7,484 nt of DNA from Alphaproteobacteria bacterium (lineage in GTDB: Bacteria > Pseudomonadota > Alphaproteobacteria > Paracaedibacterales > CAIULA01). Below the pieces are notes generated by a model. That model searched no databases. It saw only the letters and a program-made list of their open reading frames with translations, and was not told where the DNA came from. Where the stretch lies: contig JAIEMR010000039.1 of the NCBI GenBank assembly GCA_019751935.1, positions 1 through 7,484 on the forward strand. Reading direction: 5' to 3'. Positions 1 to 6,123 of this stretch are shown piece by piece. The translations under genes and the position numbers were made by a program. Within the stretch, counting starts at the first letter, position 1. Each line of letters opens with the position of its first letter.

Positions 1-2683
1 GTGACCGGTGCACATCGATTAAAATTTGAGGATCCAAAATGCATTTCAATATGTAGATGCTTTGTCTCAGCTTGTTAAATTCAAACACAGCTTTCCGTGT
101 CTTGTTGGTAGAGGGCAACGAACAAAGTTTTTTGATTAAGGTGCTTTGACTGATGTCTTTTAAAGCTAAAGTGGCAACAATTTGGTCGATGTTGCCTTTT
201 TCACCAAAGATTAGCTGCTTGTCAATTTGTCCTGCTGGTTGAACAAGAAATTTTTTATAACGTGAAGCTTCTTTGGGGGCATAAACATTACCTAATTCTG
301 CTTTAAGATTTTTCAACTGCGGCCTAAAATCAGCCCCAAACCAATAGAAAATAGCAGAGTTGGCTTTGTTCACGCTGTGCATATCTCCTGTCAGGATGGT
401 TGGTTGAATGAGGGATATATTTTTGTACCAGATATCAAACCCGAAATAACTTTCATGTTCATAGGGGCCAATTACTTCCGACTGGATAGGCAAGTGGTTT
501 GATAACAAAGTGAACGCGACCACACCTTTACCTTTTGCAAAATACTTTTGAGAATGACGAGCTTTAGTTGTTGGTGTCATAGCTTCAAACTTCTGTCCAT
601 CAAAAGCACCAAAAAGATCCTGAAGATGGTCAAAAGTATAATGAGGAAAAATGTCAAGAAGGGCTGCTTCGTTAACAATAATAGTGTTGCTACTTCGAAG
701 GGTTCCTAGACGCAAGTATTGTTGATAAGTATCTTCAAGAACAGAGTAAGAAACATCGCTGGTTTGAGCCATCTTATGATCGCCTATACCCAGACCTCGA
801 GAGAGGATTACCGCAATGAGGTTATCAATATCAAGTTCTTTTTTGATATAGCGTGGTTGTAGAGGGGTAAAGGCTGATAGACACCCAGTTTTCTCATGGA
901 CAAACTGCAAGATATCGCCGATATCCGTAATAGGAAGCTTATCGTAAAGAGTTTTCGTTTCGGAAGTATTCTCTTCATTGATAATTCTTGGTTTTACCCA
1001 CAACAGTTTTTTAGTAACAGAATTATACTTTAGATGTTTGATCTGACCCTTTTTGAGTTTATTATTAAACTCAATCCAGAGGGATTCCAGTTCTTTGAAA
1101 AGTTCATTAATCTGTTTCTTGCAGGAAGTTTCCAGCCAGGGAATTTGTAAGGATTTTAGGATATTCTTTTTTTCTTTTAAAGACACAAGGTCATGAGAGA
1201 AAGGCCGATAGCGGAGGCTGTCTTTAACAAAGAGAGCACCTGTTGCCATCTGTTTAGAAATTTGCCGGTAAACCAGAATTTCAAAACGGTTGGTGCGCAT
1301 AACAGAGTTTCCCTTATCGTCAGTGGTCATCACATAAGGCTTAAGGCGTTTTGAAATCAAACCTTGGGGAAAGGCGCTGAAAGATTGCTGAGTCAGTGTT
1401 TGTTTTTTTGTAAAAACTTGCTTCATCCATTGAATTGCTTGCAGCAATGGATTATTGGGAAGATCACTTTCAAAATCGATTTTCATGAGCAGTGGCCGGA
1501 GGTTGTGCACATACTGAAGAGCAGCTTTGTCTTTTTCTTTCCACTGGTGCTCTTGTTTGTGGGTTGTTTTTTTCACCAGTTTTTCGCCAATCGCTCGGAT
1601 AGACTCTTTTGGCAAAATATCAAAGGCTTTTTGATGAATAACGTCCTTTACTTCATCATCAACAAACAAAAGAATAAGCTGACCAACCTGTTTATCATAA
1701 TTTTCTTGCCCCTGTGTCGATTGGTTCTTTGCCTTTTCATGCGTTTCTTTTTCTAGTTTTTTAACGTTGAAATCAAGGGACTCTACCAGATTGTCATTGA
1801 TTTGTTGGTAGCGTTTCAGGATGTAGCATAAAAGGTAGAGATAGGTTTGTTCGTCGTTAAAGCCTTCTAACTCATAGATTGTGTAGTGATGAATTAAACT
1901 GGCATAGTGGACAATGTTCTGCTGGGAGATGTTTAAGTGTGGCAAAATCTCTTGAGCTACTGCATGTAAAGGTTTTAAGGTGTCGTGTTTTTTGATTTCA
2001 AGGCGCATTGTGGAGAGATTAAAGTTTTTGGCATCTTGCTTAAGGGCGGCTAGTTCCGATAGGGTGTTTTCTTTTTTAATAAGCTGCTTCAGACTTTCTT
2101 TATGGGAATCATTAAGATATTTTTGCAAGCAAGATTTGAGCCGCTGTCGTTCCTCTGAAAGAGCAGAACCGACAAGTGTTTGAAGAATTGTATACCCAGG
2201 ACGTACAATTTTCTGAGTCTGTAAAAAATCCAACAGTTCACGGGCTATAAAATTAGGGGAAATGTCTCGTTTTACGCTAAGTTGAGCGCGCATTTTGAGC
2301 TGAAGTGAAGACTCTTGAGACCAAAGCTTATAGCCAAACAACTCACAAATGGATTCACGCTGAAGGTAGTATTCGTACTTTGTAATGCAGAAGGTTTTGA
2401 GTGGTTTGCCTGGAAAATATCGTGACAGGATAAAGTCAAGATCATCTTTAGGAATTTTATGAAGGGAAAATCGAAAGAACATTTTTTTAGCCTTAAAATA
2501 CCCTATTTGAACGACACACGTTATTTTGGCATGAAGGGATGGGCATTTTGAAATGAGCTCCCACTCTTTGTCTTCGAATACAAAATAGGTTGAACGTTGT
2601 TCGTCGTTAAAGTCCGGAAAGCCATAAAAGGCAAATTCTTCTAACTCGGATAGAACGGAAAGTCTTTTGTTTGTGTTTTTCAT
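1..2683 (-). CDS. tnpA: Tn3-family transposase TnpA, 3' end beyond the window
   Basis: The minus-strand frame starting at ATG 2683-2681 has no stop for 894 codons and leaves the window at base 2. Tn3-family transposases are about 950-1000 residues, so roughly the last tenth is missing. The N-terminus (SVLSELEEFAFYGFPDF) fits the DUF4158 region that binds the terminal inverted repeats. The DDE catalytic region shows FGAFDGQKFEA with Asp695 and TGDMHSVNKANSAIFYWFG with Asp767. These lie close to the first two catalytic Asp of Tn3 TnpA (689 and 765). The third residue, a Glu, should fall a few residues beyond the window edge. The enzyme carries out replicative transposition by binding both ends and forming a cointegrate, which the divergent resolvase then resolves. 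The Shine-Dalgarno is weak (AAGAGAAC, about 9 bases before ATG). The start agrees with the usual family N-terminus. Because the frame is unbroken, unlike most neighbouring elements, this copy may be active. Confidence 0.93.
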   Translation of the reverse strand, partial: MKNTNKRLSVLSELEEFAFYGFPDFNDEQRSTYFVFEDKEWELISKCPSLHAKITCVVQIGYFKAKKMFFRFSLHKIPKDDLDFILSRYFPGKPLKTFCITKYEYYLQRESICELFGYKLWSQESSLQLKMRAQLSVKRDISPNFIARELLDFLQTQKIVRPGYTILQTLVGSALSEERQRLKSCLQKYLNDSHKESLKQLIKKENTLSELAALKQDAKNFNLSTMRLEIKKHDTLKPLHAVAQEILPHLNISQQNIVHYASLIHHYTIYELEGFNDEQTYLYLLCYILKRYQQINDNLVESLDFNVKKLEKETHEKAKNQSTQGQENYDKQVGQLILLFVDDEVKDVIHQKAFDILPKESIRAIGEKLVKKTTHKQEHQWKEKDKAALQYVHNLRPLLMKIDFESDLPNNPLLQAIQWMKQVFTKKQTLTQQSFSAFPQGLISKRLKPYVMTTDDKGNSVMRTNRFEILVYRQISKQMATGALFVKDSLRYRPFSHDLVSLKEKKNILKSLQIPWLETSCKKQINELFKELESLWIEFNNKLKKGQIKHLKYNSVTKKLLWVKPRIINEENTSETKTLYDKLPITDIGDILQFVHEKTGCLSAFTPLQPRYIKKELDIDNLIAVILSRGLGIGDHKMAQTSDVSYSVLEDTYQQYLRLGTLRSSNTIIVNEAALLDIFPHYTFDHLQDLFGAFDGQKFEAMTPTTKARHSQKYFAKGKGVVAFTLLSNHLPIQSEVIGPYEHESYFGFDIWYKNISLIQPTILTGDMHSVNKANSAIFYWFGADFRPQLKNLKAELGNVYAPKEASRYKKFLVQPAGQIDKQLIFGEKGNIDQIVATLALKDISQSTLIKKLCSLPSTNKTRKAVFEFNKLRQSIYILKCILDPQILIDVHRS

Positions 2684-2821
2684 TAATAAGGTTCTCTTTT
2701 GATGATGCCATAACGAGCGTTATCATACCCATCTTAATGGTTCTATAAAACATATTGAAAAACACATACAAAATGAGTTATTTTTAAAAGAAAAAATGTT
2801 AATACTTAACAGGGCTATAAA
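2684..2821. promoter_or_regulatory. Divergent tnpA/tnpR intergenic region, probable res site and promoters
   Basis: This 138-bp AT-rich gap separates the divergent transposase and resolvase genes, the standard location of the Tn3-family resolution site and both promoters. Two perfect inverted repeats are visible: ATAACG-AG-CGTTAT at 2710-2723, and TGTTAA-TAC-TTAACA at 2797-2811 directly before tnpR. Serine resolvases bind dimeric sites of this kind, and Tn3 res has three subsites, one of which is the crossover site. I can identify two here; the third is uncertain. A -10-like TATGAT for tnpA (minus strand, 2727-2722) overlaps the first palindrome. If real, resolvase binding would repress tnpA, as TnpR does in Tn3. 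Role assigned by position and symmetry. Confidence 0.55.
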
Positions 2822-3436
2822 ATGAGTAAAATCGTCGCTTATTTACGGGCTTCTACTGACAAACAAGATCTTAATCATCAAAAATTGGAGTTATTGGAAT
2901 ATGCGAGGAAAAAATCTCTGTCGATTGATGAGTTTATCGAGATCACTATTTCCTCTCGCAGGACAAGTAAGCAGAGGCGCATCGATGAACTTTTAGAAAG
3001 GCTGGATGAAGATGACACCCTAATGGTGACGGAATTGAGTCGACTTGGACGTAGCACAAGTGAAGTGCTTACTTTAGTCAATTCCTTAGCTCTGCGAAAT
3101 GTTCGTGTAATCATATTGAAACAAAACTTAGATGTTAGCAAACACGATATGACTTCCAAAGCAAACTTAACTTTGTTTTCTTTGTTTGCAGAATTAGAGA
3201 GAGACTTTATCAGTTTAAGAACAAAAGAGGCTTTAGCTTCTAAAAAACGACAAGGACAAGTTCTAGGAAAACCAAAAGGAACGATCCAGAAAAGCAAGTT
3301 TGATAACAACGTAGATAAAATTAAAGAACTTTTAGGCTATGGCCTCTCCATGAGAAAGATAGCAAAAGTACTTGGATATACTAATCACATTGCCTTGAAC
3401 ACTTATGTTAACAAGAGAAAATTAAAAATAAAATAA
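2822..3436 (+). CDS. tnpR: Tn3-type serine resolvase TnpR
   Basis: This encodes a 204-residue serine recombinase, slightly longer than the usual 185 or so. The catalytic domain starts MSKIVAYLRASTDKQ, with Arg9 and nucleophile Ser11 in the Y-R-ST motif. Arg46/47 follow in SSRRTS, and the ELSRLGRS motif supplies Arg74 and Arg77. All the key residues are present. Residues about 122-144 (AELERDFISLRTKEALASKK) form the long E helix used for dimerisation and DNA minor-groove contact. GKPKGT then leads into a helix-turn-helix at about 165-198 (LSMRKIAKVLGYTNHIALNTY). The protein resolves cointegrates at res and probably represses the divergent tnpA. AGGG lies 7 bases before ATG as a modest Shine-Dalgarno. 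The gene appears intact, and a decayed copy of its last quarter lies at 3828-4015. Confidence 0.95.
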   Translation: MSKIVAYLRASTDKQDLNHQKLELLEYARKKSLSIDEFIEITISSRRTSKQRRIDELLERLDEDDTLMVTELSRLGRSTSEVLTLVNSLALRNVRVIILKQNLDVSKHDMTSKANLTLFSLFAELERDFISLRTKEALASKKRQGQVLGKPKGTIQKSKFDNNVDKIKELLGYGLSMRKIAKVLGYTNHIALNTYVNKRKLKIK

Positions 3437-3459
3437 GTATAAAATTAGGTTATACTTAT
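3433..3459. other. Perfect AT-rich inverted repeat spanning the tnpR stop codon
   Basis: The 10-base arms ATAAGTATAA (3433-3442) and TTATACTTAT (3450-3459) pair perfectly around a 7-base loop, and the tnpR TAA lies inside the left arm. The stem has only two G:C pairs and is followed by CGGAAAAAA rather than a U tract, so it is not a canonical intrinsic terminator. It could be a weak 3' stabilising hairpin or a protein-binding site. The right arm (TTATACTT) and the following CGGAAAAAA also occur after the decayed tnpR copy, at about 4017-4036. Confidence 0.5.
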
Positions 3460-3478
3460 CGGAAAAAATGGGGTTTAA

Positions 3479-3664
3479 AGGCTGGAAGGCCAAAAACAGT
3501 ATTTGATTGGGTTATCACCAACGGCCAGAGCTCATATTAACTTAATCGGGAATTATCAATTTAATATTAACCCTAATATTGGCTGGGTCGAAAAACTATT
3601 ATCGGAATGGGATTGGCAGAAAGACATTGATCTTGCCCAAAAAAAGTTGAAGAAAAAGAAGTAA
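3479..3664 (+). pseudogene. Tn3-family transposase C-terminal remnant
   Basis: This 61-codon open stretch has no start codon and a stop just upstream (3476-3478). It reads LSPTARAHINLIGNYQF, then NIGWVEKLLSEWDWQKDID and a Lys-rich end before TAA. The pattern SP-x4-HIN-x-x-G-x-Y-x-F matches the conserved C-terminal tail of Tn3-family transposases (typically LSPLGWEHINLTGDY). The remnant lies on the plus strand, immediately after tnpR and opposite to the main tnpA, so it comes from a second, broken element or a rearrangement. No other transposase domain is visible next to it. The assignment rests on one short motif and remains moderate; it could instead be an unknown fragment. Confidence 0.45.
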
Positions 3665-3825
3665 AATCAATGGGTTAAAAAATTTCTCTAAAAATTATGT
3701 TTGACCACAAACCTTTATAAATCAAGCTCTTCCAGCCGTCATTGCAACTTTTCTATTGTTCTGATACGAAAGGCCTATAGATATCGAGGTTATTTTCAAG
3801 ATACAAGTTTGGGATGGTCTCCAAA
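3665..3825. other. Non-coding stretch between transposon remnants
   Basis: I see no gene, strong hairpin or recognisable repeat here. Stops interrupt every frame at short intervals. The minus strand gives AFRIRTIEKLQ, then a stop, then RLEEL, which looks like decayed coding sequence, but I cannot assign it to a family. Confidence 0.4.
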
Positions 3826-3827
3826 TT

Positions 3828-4015
3828 TTAGGAAAACCGAAAGGAACAATTCAAAAAAGCAAGTTTGATAAAGACATAGATAAAATTAAAGAGCTTTTGG
3901 GTTATGGACTCTCTATGAGAAAGATAGCAAAAGTGCTTGGATATATATTAATCACATCACTCTTAGGACTTACATAAACAAAAGAAAACTTAAAAATAAA
4001 GAAATTTTATCTTAA
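3828..4015 (+). pseudogene. Decayed duplicate of the tnpR 3' end
   Basis: From LGKPKGTIQKSKF onward this matches tnpR from residue 148 to its end. In the first 39 aligned codons (3828-3944 against 3263-3379), 103 of 117 bases are identical. Eleven of the 14 differences are silent; the amino-acid changes are N-to-K, N-to-D and V-to-I. At about 3945 the copy has two extra bases (GGATATATATT against GGATATACT). The original frame therefore stops at about 3974, while homology continues in the shifted frame as INHITLRTYINKRKLKNK. The first 147 codons of the resolvase are absent. The similarity runs about 40 bases past the tnpR stop (TTATACTT, CGGAAAAAA, then a G-rich stretch and TTT). This is the tail of a related but distinct transposon, not a very recent duplication. 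Confidence 0.9.
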
Positions 4016-4047
4016 ATTATACTTCCTCGGAAAAAAAGAGGGTTTTC

Positions 4048-4230
4048 TCCTGGAACCCGATAAAGGAACCTAAAGGAAAAGAACTTCACGAGGTTCGAAT
4101 TGAATATAGAGATGACAAAAATGGAAGCAGATTTGTGGTGGTAAGAATTCACTTATTTGCTTCCTATGAATGCCAGTTTATTATGTTGTTGTGGGAGAAT
4201 CATTTTATTAAGCTAGAGAAGTTTTGTTAA
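4048..4230 (+). pseudogene. Possible RelE/HigB-like toxin fragment
   Basis: The frame here has no start codon and contains EPKGKELHEVRIEYRDD followed by KNGSRFVVV. The pattern LKGK-x-LxExR followed by a basic beta strand is typical of the core of RelE/ParE/HigB-type ribosome-dependent toxins. After about 4140 the reading becomes unlike the family (RIHLFASYECQF) and lacks the usual LLHGFxKK continuation. That would imply a truncation or frameshift. No antitoxin gene is visible next to it. The match is a short motif judged by eye, so a chance resemblance is possible. Confidence 0.3.
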
Positions 4231-4346
4231 AAATCCATTGCAATTCACTTCTGAAAATAACACTGGCTACAACCCCCAAAATAAATCTAAACGATAATAG
4301 GTCTCTACGTTTGGCGGCTTGACCACCCAGTTTTGAATGGTCTCCG

Positions 4347-4880
4347 TCAGCAGATGACACAACAGCTATTGTCTTTGCTTCCATCTTCATTTATCCAGGG
4401 ACCATCTTCCAATCTCACCTGTGTTCGCGTCACACCTGCTGTTGTGGTCCAGAATATCTTCAAGCTTTTTCTGGTCGTAGGCGTCTCATAGAGCTGCTCT
4501 ATTATTATTTCATTTGGACTCTTACACATTTCCCTTGTGACCCCATTTGGAGGGTTTGGCCAGCCTTGGAAGTGGTAGAGTAGATAGTTGATCTCAACTT
4601 CACCACCTAAGGCAAATAAATACTTTGGCGATAGCCGTATATGATGAATGTTATTCAAGATCTGTGTTTCCCCCACCTCTCGAAGACTGGATTCGGCGTA
4701 GTTCTTTGGGTAGGGTTTCAGTTTCATACTGACCCAATTATAGGTGCTTACGCTTCCATCTTCGTCTTCCATTTTTTGATCATAATCTGCGCCATTCGCT
4801 GGTGTAGGGTTTGAGAAGAAACAACTAACAATGCCAAAAACTACCAAAAGAAAGTATGTTCGAAGAAATTTTTTAACCAT
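4347..4880 (-). CDS. Exported small protein with C-terminal cysteine cluster, unknown function
   Basis: I do not recognise this 177-residue protein. The N-terminus has a basic start and a hydrophobic core (FLRTYFLLVVFGIVSC). Cleavage could be by signal peptidase I after about ANG-A at 28-31. Alternatively, IVSC resembles a lipobox with Cys20 as the lipidated residue, although two Phe follow it, which is unusual. The mature part is polar with no further membrane segment. It has a Trp/Pro-rich piece (HFQGWPNPPNG) and ends in NSCCVIC, placing Cys173, Cys174 and Cys177 at the very end, where they could bind metal, form disulfides or be modified. A Shine-Dalgarno AGAGGGGA lies about 9-10 bases before ATG. 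It is the first of three leftward genes for small exported proteins, 162 bp from the next. A role in envelope or host interaction is inference only. Confidence 0.75.
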   Translation of the reverse strand: MVKKFLRTYFLLVVFGIVSCFFSNPTPANGADYDQKMEDEDGSVSTYNWVSMKLKPYPKNYAESSLREVGETQILNNIHHIRLSPKYLFALGGEVEINYLLYHFQGWPNPPNGVTREMCKSPNEIIIEQLYETPTTRKSLKIFWTTTAGVTRTQVRLEDGPWINEDGSKDNSCCVIC

Positions 4881-5001
4881 GATGATAGTCCCCTCTGAAT
4901 GGTAAGATTGTTGTGCACTCGTCGGATCTTTGTGTGTATATCAACACTGTTTTTCTTTTTAAATCTAGAACATTAGCTTATGCTATAGATTCTGTAGATA
5001 G

Positions 5002-5036
5002 ATTCATCATGCGAGCAAGATCCCAAGATTTCCGCT
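5002..5036. repeat. 35-bp imperfect direct repeat, copy 1
   Basis: This copy matches 5670-5704 at 29 of 35 positions without gaps, in the same orientation. Both copies begin ATTCATCA and end AGATTTCCGCT. It lies 6 bases beyond the stop codon of the 190-codon gene. Unlike copy 2, its centre cannot form a clean hairpin. The GCGAGCAA segment recalls dispersed intergenic repeats of many proteobacteria, but I cannot assign it to a named family. Confidence 0.7.
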
Positions 5037-5042
5037 GTTAAT

Positions 5043-5615
5043 TTATATGTCTGAGGAATTTTGATATCCTTTCATTAGTAATTTATTTGGCTCCTGAGTT
5101 ATCCCCCAATTAAATTCTTGAAATTTATGGTAAAGAATATCACTTGCACTCAAAACTAAATTATAAGAAATACCTGCAATTCCCATACCAATAGCCATAC
5201 CAGCTATGTTTTCTCCTAGTTTAACACCTCTGCTGTCATCTTCTGAAGTAAATAACATCATGCCCAGACTTCCTCCGATTAACATAGCGGTTGATTTTCC
5301 GAACTTTTTCATACACTCATGTGCACTATAATCATGAACAAAAACCTCAATCAAGGGAATTTCAGCAATGACATTTTGGACAAACCAATGTTGATTCCAT
5401 TTTTTCTCTTTTGGTGTTGCAATCAGATCATTTGAGGAAACACATTTGTCCTCTGCTTTGTTACGCAGAGATAATTTTTGAAGTTGAGGACTCTCTATCA
5501 AATTCTCTTGCATCGCGTGCCCAATTGAACAAAAGAAAAAAGAAAAAAGAAAAAAATATATGATCAATAATGGTTTTAACGTTTTGGGTTGTTTATGTTC
5601 CTTACTTTTTATCAT
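5043..5615 (-). CDS. Exported or membrane-associated protein with glycine-rich hydrophobic segments, unknown function
   Basis: I do not recognise this 190-residue protein. A long basic N-terminal region (MIKSKEHKQPKTLK) precedes a very hydrophobic stretch at about 15-31 (PLLIIYFFLFSFFFCS). GHA at 32-34 is a good signal peptidase I site. The middle is polar and includes W73 and W77 and three Cys (C29 in the signal, then C58 and C101). Two glycine-rich hydrophobic segments follow: about 109-122 (TAMLIGGSLGMMLF), and 137-157 around IAGMAIGMGIAGIS. The second has glycine-zipper spacing, as in proteins that pack or oligomerise in membranes. The C-terminus is polar. A strong Shine-Dalgarno AGGAGG precedes ATG by about 8 bases. 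The gene is flanked by two 35-bp direct repeats, at 5002 and 5670. An effector or pore-type role is a guess; structural envelope protein is equally possible. Confidence 0.75.
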   Translation of the reverse strand: MIKSKEHKQPKTLKPLLIIYFFLFSFFFCSIGHAMQENLIESPQLQKLSLRNKAEDKCVSSNDLIATPKEKKWNQHWFVQNVIAEIPLIEVFVHDYSAHECMKKFGKSTAMLIGGSLGMMLFTSEDDSRGVKLGENIAGMAIGMGIAGISYNLVLSASDILYHKFQEFNWGITQEPNKLLMKGYQNSSDI

Positions 5616-5669
5616 GTATGCCCTCCTATAAATTCACAGAGCTGAACTGTTCTCAAATACTTTTTTTAT

Positions 5670-5704
5670 ATTCATCACGGGAGAAAACTCCCGAGATTTC
5701 CGCT
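5670..5704. repeat. 35-bp imperfect direct repeat, copy 2, with internal hairpin
   Basis: This is the partner of the copy at 5002-5036 (29/35 identical). It contains a perfect 6-bp hairpin, CGGGAG-AAAA-CTCCCG, at 5678-5693. It lies between the 84-codon gene, which ends at 5784, and the 190-codon gene, which starts at 5615. No U tract follows the hairpin on either strand, so it is not a clear intrinsic terminator. It may still act as a 3' stem or attenuator between the two minus-strand genes. Confidence 0.7.
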
Positions 5705-5783
5705 ATGTGGTTAAACTTAAAACTTATCGCACCAAAATTACCTCCTTAATTAATTTTACCATTCTCAAAACAGAGGCTAATAA

Positions 5784-6038
5784 CTATTTTTCATCAGTTC
5801 CAGATTTAGATTTAGATTTAGATTCTTTTTCATCTGAACAACAACACGATTTTTTTTTAGCTTTACAGCATGATTTTTCAGTTTCATTAATTTCTGCTAT
5901 TGAAACCGGAACAGGAACTAATTTTGATTGGGATTTTTCATCATTTAACCCAAGGTGAGGATTATCGCTTGCATAGATATTCGAAGTGCTGCAGAAAACA
6001 ACTAACGACAGCATAGAAAATAATATTTTTTTACTCAT
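5784..6038 (-). CDS. Small secreted Cys-rich protein with Lys-Ser repeat tail, unknown function
   Basis: I do not recognise this 84-residue protein. The signal peptide is clear: MSKK, a hydrophobic core (ILFSMLSLVVFC) and IYA-S at 21-24 as the cleavage site, giving a mature protein of about 61 residues. The mature part has a Val/Pro piece (KLVPVPVS), then SCCKAKKKSCCCS with Cys57, 58, 65, 66 and 67 among lysines. It ends with a charged tail holding an SKSKSKS run. CC...CCC spacing among basic residues suggests metal or heme-like binding, or disulfides, as in metallothionein-like or peptide-toxin proteins; this is inference. The Shine-Dalgarno AGGAG lies 8 bases before ATG. Upstream is a 7-bp tandem array inside the probable 5' UTR. 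The tail is encoded by a hexamer repeat. The opposite strand is also open here (5707-5958), but I take that as a mirror of this gene. Confidence 0.78.
   Translation of the reverse strand: MSKKILFSMLSLVVFCSTSNIYASDNPHLGLNDEKSQSKLVPVPVSIAEINETEKSCCKAKKKSCCCSDEKESKSKSKSGTDEK
5802..5825. repeat. In-frame hexanucleotide repeat (AGATTT, about 4 copies) in the 84-codon gene
   Basis: Four tandem copies of AGATTT occur, the last one being AGATTC. On the coding (minus) strand each copy reads AAATCT and encodes Lys-Ser, so copy-number change would lengthen or shorten the KS tail without shifting the frame. Six-base units in a coding region are a classic slippage substrate. Confidence 0.85.
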
Positions 6039-6061
6039 TGTAAGCTCCTATTTATTAAGTA

Positions 6062-6123
6062 ATATGCTATATGCTATATGCTATATGCTATATGCTATAT
6101 GCTATATGCTATATGCTATATGC
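6062..6123. repeat. Heptanucleotide tandem array (ATATGCT, 8.9 copies)
   Basis: Eight perfect copies of ATATGCT run from 6062 to 6117, followed by ATATGC at 6118-6123. No interruption is visible. The array lies 24-85 bases upstream of the ATG of the minus-strand 84-codon gene and abuts a candidate -10 box, so it would form nearly the whole 5' leader. Uninterrupted short units suggest recent slippage and variable length. A single 9-base match (TATGCTATA) also occurs at 4979-4987 upstream of the 177-codon gene; that may be chance. Confidence 0.97.

Noticed and set aside
1364..2183. Plus-strand open stretches (1364-1756 and 1980-2183)
   Set aside because: They lie antisense to the continuous Tn3 transposase frame, which has recognisable motifs. 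Their translations are low-complexity and hydrophobic with no domain.
2878..3309. Minus-strand open frame of 143 codons
   Set aside because: It mirrors the tnpR coding sequence, where all resolvase catalytic residues are present on the plus strand.
4208..4390. Minus-strand frame of 60 codons overlapping the end of the 177-codon gene
   Set aside because: It has no Shine-Dalgarno, starts inside the upstream gene in another frame, and has no recognisable domain. A faint resemblance of LGGQAAKRRDLL to an IS5 N-terminus was too weak to call.
5734..5757. AAAATTA/TAATTTT inverted repeat with an AAGGAGG in its loop (minus strand), as terminator or regulated start
   Set aside because: The stem is all A:T with no U tract. 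The only nearby GTG start meets a stop after two codons, so no gene uses this Shine-Dalgarno.
5707..5958. Plus-strand frame of 83 codons
   Set aside because: It is antisense to the 84-codon gene. Its DLDLDLD run is just the mirror of the hexamer repeat, and it lacks a good ribosome-binding site or signal peptide.
6062..6123. Heptamer array considered as CRISPR or an iteron origin
   Set aside because: The units are 7 bp with no spacers, and there is no cas or replication-initiator gene nearby. It is a simple tandem repeat.
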